64,000 nt of DNA from Microbacterium sp. No. 7 (lineage in GTDB: Bacteria; Actinomycetota; Actinomycetes; Actinomycetales; Microbacteriaceae), in assembly GCF_001314225.1 (NCBI RefSeq), contig NZ_CP012697.1, positions 2,418,001-2,482,000 of the forward strand, given 5' to 3'. The translations under genes were made by a program, and so were the position numbers. This document shows, in pieces, positions 15,621 through 23,999 of this stretch. The notes beneath the pieces were generated by a model that was not told where the DNA came from, did no database searches, and saw only the letters and a program-made list of their open reading frames with translations. The stretch's first letter is position 1; each line of letters starts with the position of its first letter.

Positions 15621-17039
15621 ATGAACGCACAGCAGGCGAACGGCCCGACCGCGCGGCTCGCGGCACACGTCGCGAACGTCGCGAACGCGTCGCTGGACGC
15701 CCGCGACGTCGAAGCCGTGCGGCGCCTCCTCCTCGACAACTGCATCGTGTCGCTGTGGGGTGCCACGCGCCCCGTCGCGATCGAGATCGCCGACTGGACG
15801 CGCCGGTTCGCCGGCAGCGGCAGCAGCCCCGTCCTCGGCCGGGAGTGGACGACCGAGGCATCCGTCGCCGCGCTCGCGCACGGCACGGCGAGCCACGGCT
15901 TCGAGCTCGACGACACGCACAACGCCACGGCGAGCCATCCGGGGTCGGTGATCATCTCGTCGGCGCTCGCGGTCGCGGCCGAGCCGGGTCCGCCCGTCGA
16001 GAGCCGGCACCTGCTGCAGGCGATCGCCGCCGGCAACGAGGCGATGGCTCTCATCGGCATCGCGGCGGGCGGCATGTCGGCCGTGCACCGCGGGCTGCAT
16101 CCGACCGCGCTGTACGGCGCGTACGGAAGCGCGGCGACGACGCTGACGCTGCGGGCGCTGCGCCGCGGCGAACGGATGGATGCCGGGCCCCTGACGCGCG
16201 CCTGGGGACACGCGCTGTCGCAGCCCAGCGGACTGATGCAGTTCTCGGCGGAGCCGACGGGCGGCGAGGTCAAGCGCGTGCACGCGGGCCTCGGGGCGCA
16301 CAACGGGATCCGCTCCGCCGACTTCGCCGCGCTGCCGTCGGTGACCGCGCCGCGGCTGGTCGTCGAGGGCGCGTACGGTCTCGCGGCGGTGCTGGCAGGC
16401 CCGCTCGCCGAGATCGATCTCGGCGGCGAGCTGCAGATCCACCGCTTCAGCCTCAAGCCGTACGCGTGCTGCCGCCTGTTCCACTCGACGATCGACGCGC
16501 TCCGCGAGGCGACCGACGGGTTCGCGCTTCCCGTCGACGCCATCGCCGACATCCTGGTCAGCGGGCCGACGCTCGTGGCGGAACAGCACATGACGGCGGC
16601 GGAGTCGACGATGACCGCGCAGTACAGCTGCCCCTACGTCGTGGGCGCGACGCTGGCCTACGGGCCCTACGCCTACGAGGCGTACGACGAGGATCACCTG
16701 CGGGATCCGCGCATCCGGGCCGTCGCCGATCGGGTGCGGTTCGCCGTGGACGCCGAGCTGGAGGCGGCGCACTATCCGGAGCACTTCGCCTCGGCCGTGC
16801 GGCTCACGCTCACGGACGGATCCGTGCGGTCCGCCTTGGTCGTCGACAGCATCGGCACGGCGGAGAGGCCGCTCACGGTCGCGCAGATCGCCGCGAAGGG
16901 CGACGGGCTCGCCGCACACGGGCTCGCCGGCGCGGGAGGCCGGCTCGTCGCCGACATCTGGAGCGACGCGGACGATGCCGCGGCGCTCATCGCCCCGCTG
17001 CAGCGCGAGTCGCTGCTCCTGGCCTCTGCACGGCGATAG
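15621..17039 (+). CDS. MmgE/PrpD family protein
   Basis: A 472-aa protein of the family that includes 2-methylcitrate dehydratase PrpD, cis-aconitate decarboxylase and iminodisuccinate epimerase. Typical segments are HGTASHGFELDDTHNATASHP slightly shortened (residues 91-110), the SLKPYACCR strand near residue 287, and a C-terminal small domain. No methylcitrate synthase or lyase gene is nearby, so 2-methylcitrate dehydration is not supported by context; the substrate is probably another di- or tricarboxylic acid. TAGCGT near 15585 may be the -10 box. The LysR gene follows after 2 nt, so the regulator is probably co-transcribed with its target. Confidence 0.82.
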   Translation: MNAQQANGPTARLAAHVANVANASLDARDVEAVRRLLLDNCIVSLWGATRPVAIEIADWTRRFAGSGSSPVLGREWTTEASVAALAHGTASHGFELDDTHNATASHPGSVIISSALAVAAEPGPPVESRHLLQAIAAGNEAMALIGIAAGGMSAVHRGLHPTALYGAYGSAATTLTLRALRRGERMDAGPLTRAWGHALSQPSGLMQFSAEPTGGEVKRVHAGLGAHNGIRSADFAALPSVTAPRLVVEGAYGLAAVLAGPLAEIDLGGELQIHRFSLKPYACCRLFHSTIDALREATDGFALPVDAIADILVSGPTLVAEQHMTAAESTMTAQYSCPYVVGATLAYGPYAYEAYDEDHLRDPRIRAVADRVRFAVDAELEAAHYPEHFASAVRLTLTDGSVRSALVVDSIGTAERPLTVAQIAAKGDGLAAHGLAGAGGRLVADIWSDADDAAALIAPLQRESLLLASARR

Positions 17040-17041
17040 CC

Positions 17042-17962
17042 GTGACGGGCGTCAGCCGGGAGGGCCTGATCAGGCAGCTCGACCTGTTCAGCCTGCGCCT
17101 GTTCCTCACCGTCGTCGAGGAGGAGCAGATCGGCCTCGCGGCCGCGCGGGAGCACATCGCGCCGTCGACCGCGACGCGACGCATCCAGGCCCTGGAGGAC
17201 GTGCTGGGCGTGCCGCTCCTGGAACGGGGCCGCACGGGGGTCCTGCTCACCGAGGCGGGCCAGGCCGTCGCGCGGCACGCGCACGCGCTCTTCGAGGAGC
17301 TCGAGACGCTGCGCGCGGACATCGCCGAGATCGCCGGGCGTGTGGAGGGCGAGCTCACGGTGGCCGCCGCCCACTCGGTGATCGCCGACCTCCTGGCCCC
17401 CGCGATCGGCGCGTACATGCTCGAGTGGCCGGCCGTGCAGGTGCGCCTGCACGAGCTCGACAACGTCGAAGTGCTGCACCAGGCCGTCTCAGGGAAGTGC
17501 GACGTGGGTGTGTTCGCGACCGTGGGGCCGGTGGACTTCGGCGATGCCGCGGTGCACCTGCTCACGAGCGAGGAGCTCGTGGCCACGCTCCCGCCGGGGC
17601 ATCCCTTCAGCGCACGCGCGGCCATCACGGTGCCCGAGCTGATGACGCAGGACCTGATCGTGACGCGCACGCTCGCGCTCGCGCTCGAGGACCTCGCCCG
17701 TGTTCACGGCTCGAGCGTGGAGTTCCTGCAGGTCGTGCGCACCGGCGAGGTCGCACTCGGCATGGTCCGCGCGGGCCTCGGCGTGACGCTGACGCCGAGA
17801 GGACTGCTGACCGAGGAGACGCGGGCGGACGTGCTCGTGCTCGAGGTCGACGACCCCTGGGCCACCCGCACGGTGCATGCCGTCGTGCGCGACGAGCGTG
17901 CGGCGGGGCCGGCGGCACGCGCCTTCCTCACCGCGCTCGTCGCGGCGACCGCTGACGCGTAG
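17042..17962 (+). CDS. LysR family transcriptional regulator
   Basis: A 306-aa protein. The N-terminal LysR HTH is present: LRLFLTVVEEEQIGLAAARE, then STATRRIQALEDVLGVPLLERG. A periplasmic-binding-protein-like effector domain follows from residue 95. The start is GTG 17042, 2 nt after the MmgE/PrpD stop; the longer open frame upstream is antisense-like noise through that gene. The TAG stop (17960-17962) lies within the 3' acceptor end of the minus-strand tRNA. Likely regulates the MmgE/PrpD gene with a carboxylic acid as co-inducer (inference). Confidence 0.86.
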   Translation: MTGVSREGLIRQLDLFSLRLFLTVVEEEQIGLAAAREHIAPSTATRRIQALEDVLGVPLLERGRTGVLLTEAGQAVARHAHALFEELETLRADIAEIAGRVEGELTVAAAHSVIADLLAPAIGAYMLEWPAVQVRLHELDNVEVLHQAVSGKCDVGVFATVGPVDFGDAAVHLLTSEELVATLPPGHPFSARAAITVPELMTQDLIVTRTLALALEDLARVHGSSVEFLQVVRTGEVALGMVRAGLGVTLTPRGLLTEETRADVLVLEVDDPWATRTVHAVVRDERAAGPAARAFLTALVAATADA

Positions 17963-18033
17963 GGCGGGTGGGACTTGAACCCACGATCGTCGGGTTATGA
18001 GCCCGCTGCCTTGACCAGCTTGGCCACCGCCCC
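17960..18033 (-). tRNA. tRNA with CAT anticodon (tRNA-Ile2 or elongator tRNA-Met)
   Basis: Cloverleaf on the minus strand. The acceptor GGGGCGG pairs with CCGCCCT (a G-T pair at 1-72). The D arm stem is GCC/GGC, the anticodon loop CTCATAA carries anticodon CAT, the T arm is GTGGG TTCAAGT CCCAC, and the discriminator is A. CCA is not encoded. Anticodon stem pairs GGG/CCC recall initiators, but the C11-G24 pair and the nearly paired 1-72 argue against an initiator. It differs from ordinary elongator Met tRNA, so the lysidine-modified tRNA-Ile2 reading ATA is the best guess. Confidence 0.88.
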
Positions 18034-18054
18034 TCGGTCTACGAGCCTATCGGC

Positions 18055-19143
18055 TCATCTGCGCCGCGGCTCGTCGTCGTCGCGCACGGGCGGGTCGGGC
18101 CACACCTTGGCGACGGCCTCCGTGATGCGCACCGACCCCGTCCGGCCGCCGGCGGGCTCGACGAGCGCGCCGCCACCGCTGCCGCGCGCGATCGGCAGCT
18201 CCTGGCTCTCGCTGATGACCTGCGGGTGATGCCGCGCGAGCAGGAAGACGCCGGTGACCGCGAGGCCGCCCGCGATGAAGAACCCGATGAAGGCGCCGAA
18301 CGGCGCCTTGGCGGCCTCGTTGAGTACCGCGATGCCGATGATGATCGCGACGATCGGGTCGATGACGGTGAGCCCCGCGATCACGAGGTCGGGCGGGCCC
18401 GAGGAGTAGGCGGTCTGCACGAAGTAGGCGCCGATGCCGGTGCCGGCCAGCAGGGCGACGACGCACAGCACGGTGAGCCACTCGAAGTCGCCCGTCTGGA
18501 TGCGGCTGATCACGACCTTCGCGAGCGTCGCGACGAAGCCGTAGACGATGCCGGCCGCGACGATGTAGAACAGGGCGCGGGTGCGCTGACGCTGCCAGAG
18601 CCAGAGCCCGCCCATGACGATCACGATCGCGAGCAGGATCAGCAGGATCGTGACGAGCTGGCGGTCGCTGACGGGCTCCTCGGTCGCGTATAGCGCCGCG
18701 ATGGTGACGAAGACGAGGATGCCGCCGACGCACAGCGCGATCGCGGACCACGAGCTCCGGGTCGGCCTGTGGCCGCTGATGCGGGCGTTCAGCAGAGTGG
18801 TGATGACGAGCGAGACCGCGCCGATCGGCTGCACGAGGATGAGCGGCGCGAACGAGAGCGCGGCGAGCTGGCAGACGATCGCGAGACCGAGCATGAGGGT
18901 GCCGACGACCCACGAGGGGCGGCGCAGCAGGTTCCACAGCTGGTTGACGCTCAGGCCCGTGCCGCCGTCGGAGTTCGTCAGCCGCTCGACCTTCTGCACG
19001 CCGCGGTGCTGGTACTGGGCGCCGAACGACATGAAGACGGCGCCGAGCAGCGCCAGGGGGATGCCGGCCAGGATCTTGGGGTCACGGAAGACACCGACCA
19101 GCTGATCGGTGATCTCGCCGATGCCGACTTCCGTGAGGACCAC
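18055..19143 (-). CDS. DMT (EamA/NIPA-like) family transporter
   Basis: A 362-aa protein with 9-10 hydrophobic segments starting near residue 25 and a charged C-terminal tail (about 55 residues, rich in Asp, Glu and Arg) in the cytoplasm. The overall pattern, with ALLGAVFMSFGAQYQHRGV in the first helix, is of the EamA-like actinobacterial DMT family related to NIPA-type magnesium transporters; the substrate is unknown. The start is GTG 19143, placed 6 nt after a TAGGCT box, so the mRNA is probably leaderless. Divergent from def with 43 bp between the start codons. The tRNA gene lies downstream. Confidence 0.78.
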   Translation of the reverse strand: MVLTEVGIGEITDQLVGVFRDPKILAGIPLALLGAVFMSFGAQYQHRGVQKVERLTNSDGGTGLSVNQLWNLLRRPSWVVGTLMLGLAIVCQLAALSFAPLILVQPIGAVSLVITTLLNARISGHRPTRSSWSAIALCVGGILVFVTIAALYATEEPVSDRQLVTILLILLAIVIVMGGLWLWQRQRTRALFYIVAAGIVYGFVATLAKVVISRIQTGDFEWLTVLCVVALLAGTGIGAYFVQTAYSSGPPDLVIAGLTVIDPIVAIIIGIAVLNEAAKAPFGAFIGFFIAGGLAVTGVFLLARHHPQVISESQELPIARGSGGGALVEPAGGRTGSVRITEAVAKVWPDPPVRDDDEPRRR

Positions 19144-19149
19144 GCCACG

Positions 19150-19180
19150 AGCCTAGTCGGCGACCCGGCTCGATTAGGCT
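19150..19180. promoter_or_regulatory. Mirrored divergent leaderless promoters (DMT transporter / def)
   Basis: On the minus strand TAGGCT (19155-19150) then 6 nt then GTG 19143; on the plus strand TAGGCT (19175-19180) then 6 nt then GTG 19187. The two -10 boxes are identical and equally spaced from their starts, which strongly suggests two back-to-back leaderless promoters. Confidence 0.6.
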
Positions 19181-19186
19181 CGAAAC

Positions 19187-19753
19187 GTGGCTGTTCTTCC
19201 GATCCGCATCATGGGCGATCCCGTGCTGCACGCTCCCGCTTCCCCCGTCGGCGAGATCACCGACGAGATCCGCACGCTCGTCGCGGACATGTTCGAGACG
19301 ATGGACGCCGCCCCCGGTGTCGGCCTGGCGGCGCCGCAGGTCGGAGTGGGGCTGCGCATCTACACGTACTCGTACCAGGACGACGAGGGCGAGCCCTGGC
19401 GAGGCGTCGTCATCAATCCCGAGCTGTGGATGCGCCCGCTGGAGCCGGGCACGCCGGATCCCGACGACGAGGCCGAGGGATGCCTGTCGTTCCCCGGCGA
19501 GCGGTTCGCGCTGCGCCGCTCCGACGAGGTGCGCGTGACCGGCGTCGACCTCGACGGCGCGCCCGTCGAGATCCGCGTCGACGGATGGCGTGCGCGCATC
19601 ATGCAGCACGAGTTCGACCACCTCGACGGCATCCTCTACATCGACCGCCTCGACGACGGCGACTGGAAGACGACGCAGAAGATCGCCCGCAAGCGCGGTT
19701 GGGGCCGCCCGGGCGCGAGCTGGACGCCAGGCGTCGACGACCTCGACGCGTGA
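19187..19753 (+). CDS. def: Peptide deformylase
   Basis: A 188-aa enzyme that removes the N-formyl group from new proteins. All three metalloprotease motifs are intact: GVGLAAPQVG (from residue 45), EGCLSFPG with the metal-binding Cys, and QHEFDHLDG with two metal-binding His and the catalytic Glu. The start is GTG 19187 with no Shine-Dalgarno but a TAGGCT box 6 nt upstream, hence probably leaderless. The stop region forms a small hairpin (GCGTGAC/GTCACGC, 19748-19772). Confidence 0.95.
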   Translation: MAVLPIRIMGDPVLHAPASPVGEITDEIRTLVADMFETMDAAPGVGLAAPQVGVGLRIYTYSYQDDEGEPWRGVVINPELWMRPLEPGTPDPDDEAEGCLSFPGERFALRRSDEVRVTGVDLDGAPVEIRVDGWRARIMQHEFDHLDGILYIDRLDDGDWKTTQKIARKRGWGRPGASWTPGVDDLDA

Positions 19754-19787
19754 CGCCCGCCGGGTGTCACGCGCACGCCCGGGAGTT

Positions 19788-19796
19788 TGCTACGAT
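19788..19796 (+). promoter_or_regulatory. Extended -10 promoter of tRNA-Asn
   Basis: TGCTACGAT, an extended -10 element, ends 28 bp before the first tRNA base. The local sequence is unusually AT-rich for this genome. Confidence 0.5.
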
Positions 19797-19824
19797 ATTC
19801 GAGTTGCCCGCTCGCGGGTGATGA

Positions 19825-19897
19825 TCCTCGGTAGCTCAATTGGCAGAGCAATCGGCTGTTAACCGATAGGTTCTTGGTTCGAGTCCAAGCCGGGGAG
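19825..19897 (+). tRNA. tRNA-Asn (anticodon GTT)
   Basis: Acceptor TCCTCGG pairs with CCGGGGA. The D arm contains AGCTCAATTGGCAGAGC, the anticodon stem ATCGG/CCGAT carries loop CTGTTAA with anticodon GTT, the T arm is CTTGG TTCGAGT CCAAG, and the discriminator is G. CCA is not encoded. Confidence 0.95.
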
Positions 19898-19902
19898 CGA
19901 TA

Positions 19903-19934
19903 CGGCTCCGAGCTCCACCTCGGGGCCGTTTCTC
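19903..19934 (+). terminator. Terminator of tRNA-Asn
   Basis: Stem CGGCTCCGAG with CTCGGGGCCG (one T-G wobble), loop CTCCAC, then TTTCTC. It lies between the tRNA and the convergent ABC ATPase gene. Confidence 0.75.
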
Positions 19935-19950
19935 ATGGGCGCGACGACGC

Positions 19951-20724
19951 TCATGCGGAGACGCGCGGGTACCCGGGCGTCCAGATCAGGGAGTCGGCGT
20001 CCGGGCCGACGGCCACGGTGCGTCCTCGGTGCATCACGAGCACGTCGGCGTCGAGCTCGCGAGCCGCCTGGGCCTCGTTCGTGACGACGAGCAGCGACAG
20101 GGCCGCGTCGTCGCGACGGCGCAGCAGCGCCTCGCGCACGAGCTGACGCATCGACAGGTCGATCCCGGCGTACGGCTCGTCGGCGATGAGCACGCGCGGG
20201 TCGAGCACGAGCGCCCGCGCGATCGCGACGCGCTGGCGCATGCCCGCGCTCAGCTCGTACGGATACTTCGAGGCCGTGCCCAGCGACAGCCCCAGCTCGT
20301 CGAGCAGCGCGACGACCCGCTCCGACAGCGCGCGGCGGTTCACCTTGCGGTCGCGGCTCGTGACCGGATGGGCGACGATCTCGGCGACGGTGAGATCGGG
20401 CGGCAGCGTCGATCCCGCGTTCTGGGCGACGTACCCGGTCAGCACGAGCCGCAGGCGGCGGGCCCGCCCTGCTCGACGCACGGGGATGCCGACGACCTCG
20501 GCATCCCCGCCGTCGACGCGCACGTCGTCGGACGCGCCCGCGAGCAGCTGCGCGAGGCTGGACTTGCCCGCGCCCGTCGCGCCCATGACCGCCAGGGCGC
20601 ACCCGGCCCGCAGCTCGAAGGTGACGCCGTCGACGACGCGCTCGCGTCTGCGGGCGACGGAGAGATCACGGCAGACGATCGCGAGGTCGTCGCCGAGGGG
20701 GGAATCGGACGCCATGCCCTTCAT
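19951..20724 (-). CDS. Orphan ABC transporter ATP-binding protein with altered H-loop
   Basis: A 257-aa protein resembling oligopeptide-type (Dpp/Opp) ATPases. Walker A GATGAGKSS is at residues 48-56, the Q-loop Gln at 101, the signature LSAGMRQR at 158-165 and Walker B VLIADEP at 178-184. The switch histidine that normally follows in VTHD is replaced: the sequence is VVTNEAQ, with Asn216. The residue needed for normal hydrolysis is therefore missing, unless Asn substitutes. No permease or binding-protein gene is adjacent; dnaG lies 61 bp upstream on the same strand. It may be a partner of a distant permease or a non-transport ABC protein. Starts at 20724 and 20715 are both possible. Confidence 0.8.
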   Translation of the reverse strand: MKGMASDSPLGDDLAIVCRDLSVARRRERVVDGVTFELRAGCALAVMGATGAGKSSLAQLLAGASDDVRVDGGDAEVVGIPVRRAGRARRLRLVLTGYVAQNAGSTLPPDLTVAEIVAHPVTSRDRKVNRRALSERVVALLDELGLSLGTASKYPYELSAGMRQRVAIARALVLDPRVLIADEPYAGIDLSMRQLVREALLRRRDDAALSLLVVTNEAQAARELDADVLVMHRGRTVAVGPDADSLIWTPGYPRVSA

Positions 20725-20785
20725 CCTGCCCTGGGCGGCGGCGCGATGCCACGAGCGCCGTGCGGGTCGCGTGTTCCCGCGCGCC

Positions 20786-22633
20786 TCACTCCTCCACGAG
20801 GGCGCTGCGCTGCAGGTCGATGTCGCGCAGCGCGAGCCGCACGGCGCGCCCCTCCTCTGAGTCAGGGGCGACGCGCTGCACCGCCCCCAGCAGCTCGGCC
20901 TTGCGGCGATCGAGCGCGCGCGTGCGCAGGCGACGGCACAGCGATCGCGTCGACGCGATCGCCTCGGCCTCGGTCAGCGCCGGGAAGTCGGCGGTGAGCA
21001 GCTCGACCGCGAGCGTGCGGTACGGCTCGCGCGTCGACTCCGCGGCGGCGACCGCCCAGCCCACGCGCGCGCGGTCGGGCTGCGCGCCGATCGCCTGACG
21101 CACCGCGTCGAGGGCCGGATGCCGCATCGGCAGGGCGATCGCGGGGTCCACCTCGTCGGCCTCCACGAGATGGCCGTACTGCAGCACCCCCATGAGCGCC
21201 CCCCGCTCGAGCACGGTGGCGGGGTCGACGGGCAGGGTCGCCAGCGTCGTGCGCGCGATCGGCGCGTCGGGCGCCGCGGGTGCCTCGTCGGCGCGCTGCG
21301 GACGGCGCGGCTCCGCCTCGGCGCGGCCGGCTCGGGCGACCTCTCGGCGCACGTCCTCCGTGTCCATGCCGAGCCGCCGAGCGAGCACGCGCACGTACTC
21401 GGGCTGCATGAGCCGGTCGCGCAGCTGTGCGACGACGGGCGCCGCGGCGCGCAGGGCGCCGACGCGCCCCTCGACGCTCGCGAGATCGAACTCGCCGATG
21501 CGCTGATCGATCACGAACTCGACCATGGGCGTCTTGCCCTCCACGAGCGATCGCACCGCCGCATCCCCCCGCTGCAGCCGCAGGTCGCACGGGTCGAGCC
21601 CCTCGGGGCCCGTCGCGACGTAGGTCTGCGCGTTGAACCGCTTCGCGTCGGCGAACGCCCGCAGCGCCGCCTTCTGGCCCGCGGCGTCGGGATCGAAGGT
21701 GAACACGACCTCGCCGGCCGCCGAGTCGTCGCCCATGACGCGGCGCAGCACCGTGATGTGATCGGCGCCGAACGCCGTGCCGCACGTCGCGATCGCGCTC
21801 GTGACGCCCGCGAGGTGGCACGCCATGACGTCGGTGTACCCCTCGACCACGACGACGCGGTGCTCGCGCGAGATCGCCTTCTTGGCGAGGTCGAGGCCGT
21901 AGAGCACCTGCGCCTTCTTGTAGATCGTCGTCTCGGGCGTGTTGAGGTACTTCGGGCCGTTGTCGTCGTCGTGCAGCCGGCGCGCCCCGAAGCCGATCGT
22001 CTGGCCGGTGAGGTCGCGGATCGGCCACACGAGGCGCCCCCGGAACCGGTCGTAGGCACCGCGCTGACCCGGCGAGACGAGGCCCGCGGCCGTCAGCTCG
22101 TCGTCGGAGAACCCCCGCGACCGCAGCGCGTCGCGCAGGCCGTTCCAGCCGCGGGGCGCGTAGCCGATGCCGAAGTGCGCCGCCGCGCCCGCGTCGAACC
22201 CGCGCTCGCCGAGGAACCGGCGGGCGATGTCGGCCTCGGGCGACGCGAGCTGGGCACGATAGAACTCCGCGGCCGCCGTGCTGGCCTGATAGAGCCGCGT
22301 GCGGCCGCTCGTGTCGGGCGCCGGACCGCCCTCCTCGTAGGTGAGGGGGAAGCCGATGCGCGCCGCGAGCCGCTCGACCGCCTCCGTGAACGTCAGATGG
22401 TCCATCGCCCGCAGGAACGAGTACACGTCGCCCGACTCGCCGCAGCCGAAGCAGTGGTAGTAGCCGACCTGCGGGCGCACGTTGAAGCTGGGGCTGCGCT
22501 CGTCGTGGAAGGGGCACAGCCCCTTGAGGGAGCCGACCCCGGCCGACTTGAGCGCGACGCGCTCGCCGATGATGTCGGCGATGTTGGTGCGCGCCTTGAC
22601 CTCGTCGACGTCCGACTGGCGGATGCGCGGCAT
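20786..22633 (-). CDS. dnaG: DNA primase
   Basis: A 615-aa enzyme that makes RNA primers at the replication fork. The N-terminal zinc finger has CPFH near residue 40 and CFGC near residue 61. The Toprim domain has VVVEGYTD near residue 260 and TFDPDAAG about 50 residues later. The C-terminal DnaB-binding part (from residue 450) is less conserved, as usual. The ATG at 22633 lies 1 nt after the dgt stop (TGACATG), so it ends a tight dusB-dgt-dnaG operon. Confidence 0.96.
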   Translation of the reverse strand: MPRIRQSDVDEVKARTNIADIIGERVALKSAGVGSLKGLCPFHDERSPSFNVRPQVGYYHCFGCGESGDVYSFLRAMDHLTFTEAVERLAARIGFPLTYEEGGPAPDTSGRTRLYQASTAAAEFYRAQLASPEADIARRFLGERGFDAGAAAHFGIGYAPRGWNGLRDALRSRGFSDDELTAAGLVSPGQRGAYDRFRGRLVWPIRDLTGQTIGFGARRLHDDDNGPKYLNTPETTIYKKAQVLYGLDLAKKAISREHRVVVVEGYTDVMACHLAGVTSAIATCGTAFGADHITVLRRVMGDDSAAGEVVFTFDPDAAGQKAALRAFADAKRFNAQTYVATGPEGLDPCDLRLQRGDAAVRSLVEGKTPMVEFVIDQRIGEFDLASVEGRVGALRAAAPVVAQLRDRLMQPEYVRVLARRLGMDTEDVRREVARAGRAEAEPRRPQRADEAPAAPDAPIARTTLATLPVDPATVLERGALMGVLQYGHLVEADEVDPAIALPMRHPALDAVRQAIGAQPDRARVGWAVAAAESTREPYRTLAVELLTADFPALTEAEAIASTRSLCRRLRTRALDRRKAELLGAVQRVAPDSEEGRAVRLALRDIDLQRSALVEE

Positions 22634-22634
22634 G

Positions 22635-23999
22635 TCAGAGGCCCTCGAGCGGCTCGGGCAGCACGAACTCGCGCGGCACGACGGCCCGGTCTCCGAACGA
22701 CCACATGCCGAGCTCGCGCAGGTCGACGGGGCCGACGAGCCGGGCGTGCCATTCGAGCGCCGTGCGATCGGTGAGGCTCGCGACCTGGTCGACGACGACG
22801 CGCATGCGCTCCGCGTCGGTCGCGGATGCCGCGAAGTCGCCGCCGTGCACGCGGTCGAGCTGCTCCGGCCGGTCGGCGAGGGCCTGTGCGAGCCGCTTCA
22901 GCACGTTGCGCTGCTCCTTGTAGAGCCCCTTGCGGCCGTCGATCGTGACGACGTAGGCCCCGATGATGCCCTTGAGCACCGCCATCTCGACCTCCACGAC
23001 GCGCGGGACGATGACCCGTCCGCCGAATCGGGCGAGCGTCGGCGTCGAGTAGTGCTCGCGCGTCGCCGCCGTCGCGGCGCGCGCGAAGCGGCCGATGAGG
23101 TCGCTCGTGAGGTTCTTGAGGCGTGCGACGTCGGCGCGCGACCCGTCGAACGACACGAGCCATTCCGGCATGAGCGTCAGCCGGTACAGCGCGTCGGCGA
23201 GCTCGTCGCGTGCGAAGTCGTAGCCGACCCACGACCGGATCGCCGTGAGCAGCGCCTCCCGCTCGCGTGTGTCGACGAGCCGCCGCGGGTCGAGGTAGCC
23301 GTTCAGCACGGCGTCCTCGAAGTCGTGCACGGAGTAGGCGATGTCGTCGGAGAGGTCCATGACCTCCGCCTCGATGCACCGCACGCGCCCGGGCGCGCCC
23401 TCGCGCATCCACGCGAAGACGGCCTCGTCCTCGCGGTAGACGCCGAACTTCTGCCGGCCGCCCGGGTCGGGCACGGCGTGCGCCGCCGTCCACGGATACT
23501 TGCACGTGGCGTCCAGGCTCGCGCGCGTGAGGTTCAGCCCGTAGCTCTCCCCGTCGGCGCCGAGCACCTTGGACTCGAGCCGGGTCAGGATGCGCAGCGA
23601 CTGCGCGTTGCCCTCGAACCCGCCGATAGGCTCCGCCCAGTCGTTGAGCGCACGCTCGCCGTTGTGCCCGAACGGCGGATGTCCCAGGTCGTGGCACAGG
23701 CAGGCCGTGTCGACCACGTCGGGCGACAGCTCCAGCTCGATCGCGAGCTCCCTGCCCACCTGGGCCACCTCGAGCGAGTGCGTCAGGCGATTGCGCGCGA
23801 AGTCGGCGGGGCTCGCGGGGCTGAGCACCTGCGTCTTCGCGGCGAGCCGGCGCAGGGCCGCCGAGTGCAGCACGCGCGCCCGGTCGCGGGCGAAGCTGTC
23901 GCGCTGCGACCGGTGCGTCTCGGCGTGGAACCGTTCGGCGTCGCGATCGCCGTAGCCGTGCGGGCGCCCGGGCGAGACCCCCAGCGATCCCCTACCCAC
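22635..23999 (-). CDS. dgt: Deoxyguanosinetriphosphate triphosphohydrolase (dGTPase)
   Basis: A 454-aa HD-domain enzyme that cleaves dNTPs to deoxynucleosides and triphosphate. The HD signature is complete: His74 in RLTHSLEVAQ, His103-Asp104 in CHDLGHPPFGHNGE, and a later Asp in LSDDIAYSVHD. The start is taken as GTG 23999, which overlaps the end of dusB by 8 nt. Homologues begin just before the GYGDRD segment, which supports this. It is followed after 1 nt by dnaG; dusB-dgt-dnaG is a conserved actinobacterial order. Confidence 0.92.
   Translation of the reverse strand: MGRGSLGVSPGRPHGYGDRDAERFHAETHRSQRDSFARDRARVLHSAALRRLAAKTQVLSPASPADFARNRLTHSLEVAQVGRELAIELELSPDVVDTACLCHDLGHPPFGHNGERALNDWAEPIGGFEGNAQSLRILTRLESKVLGADGESYGLNLTRASLDATCKYPWTAAHAVPDPGGRQKFGVYREDEAVFAWMREGAPGRVRCIEAEVMDLSDDIAYSVHDFEDAVLNGYLDPRRLVDTREREALLTAIRSWVGYDFARDELADALYRLTLMPEWLVSFDGSRADVARLKNLTSDLIGRFARAATAATREHYSTPTLARFGGRVIVPRVVEVEMAVLKGIIGAYVVTIDGRKGLYKEQRNVLKRLAQALADRPEQLDRVHGGDFAASATDAERMRVVVDQVASLTDRTALEWHARLVGPVDLRELGMWSFGDRAVVPREFVLPEPLEGL

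Noticed and set aside
17042..17962. Fusion of MmgE/PrpD and LysR
   Set aside because: The frames differ and a stop codon plus 2 nt separates them; they are two proteins.
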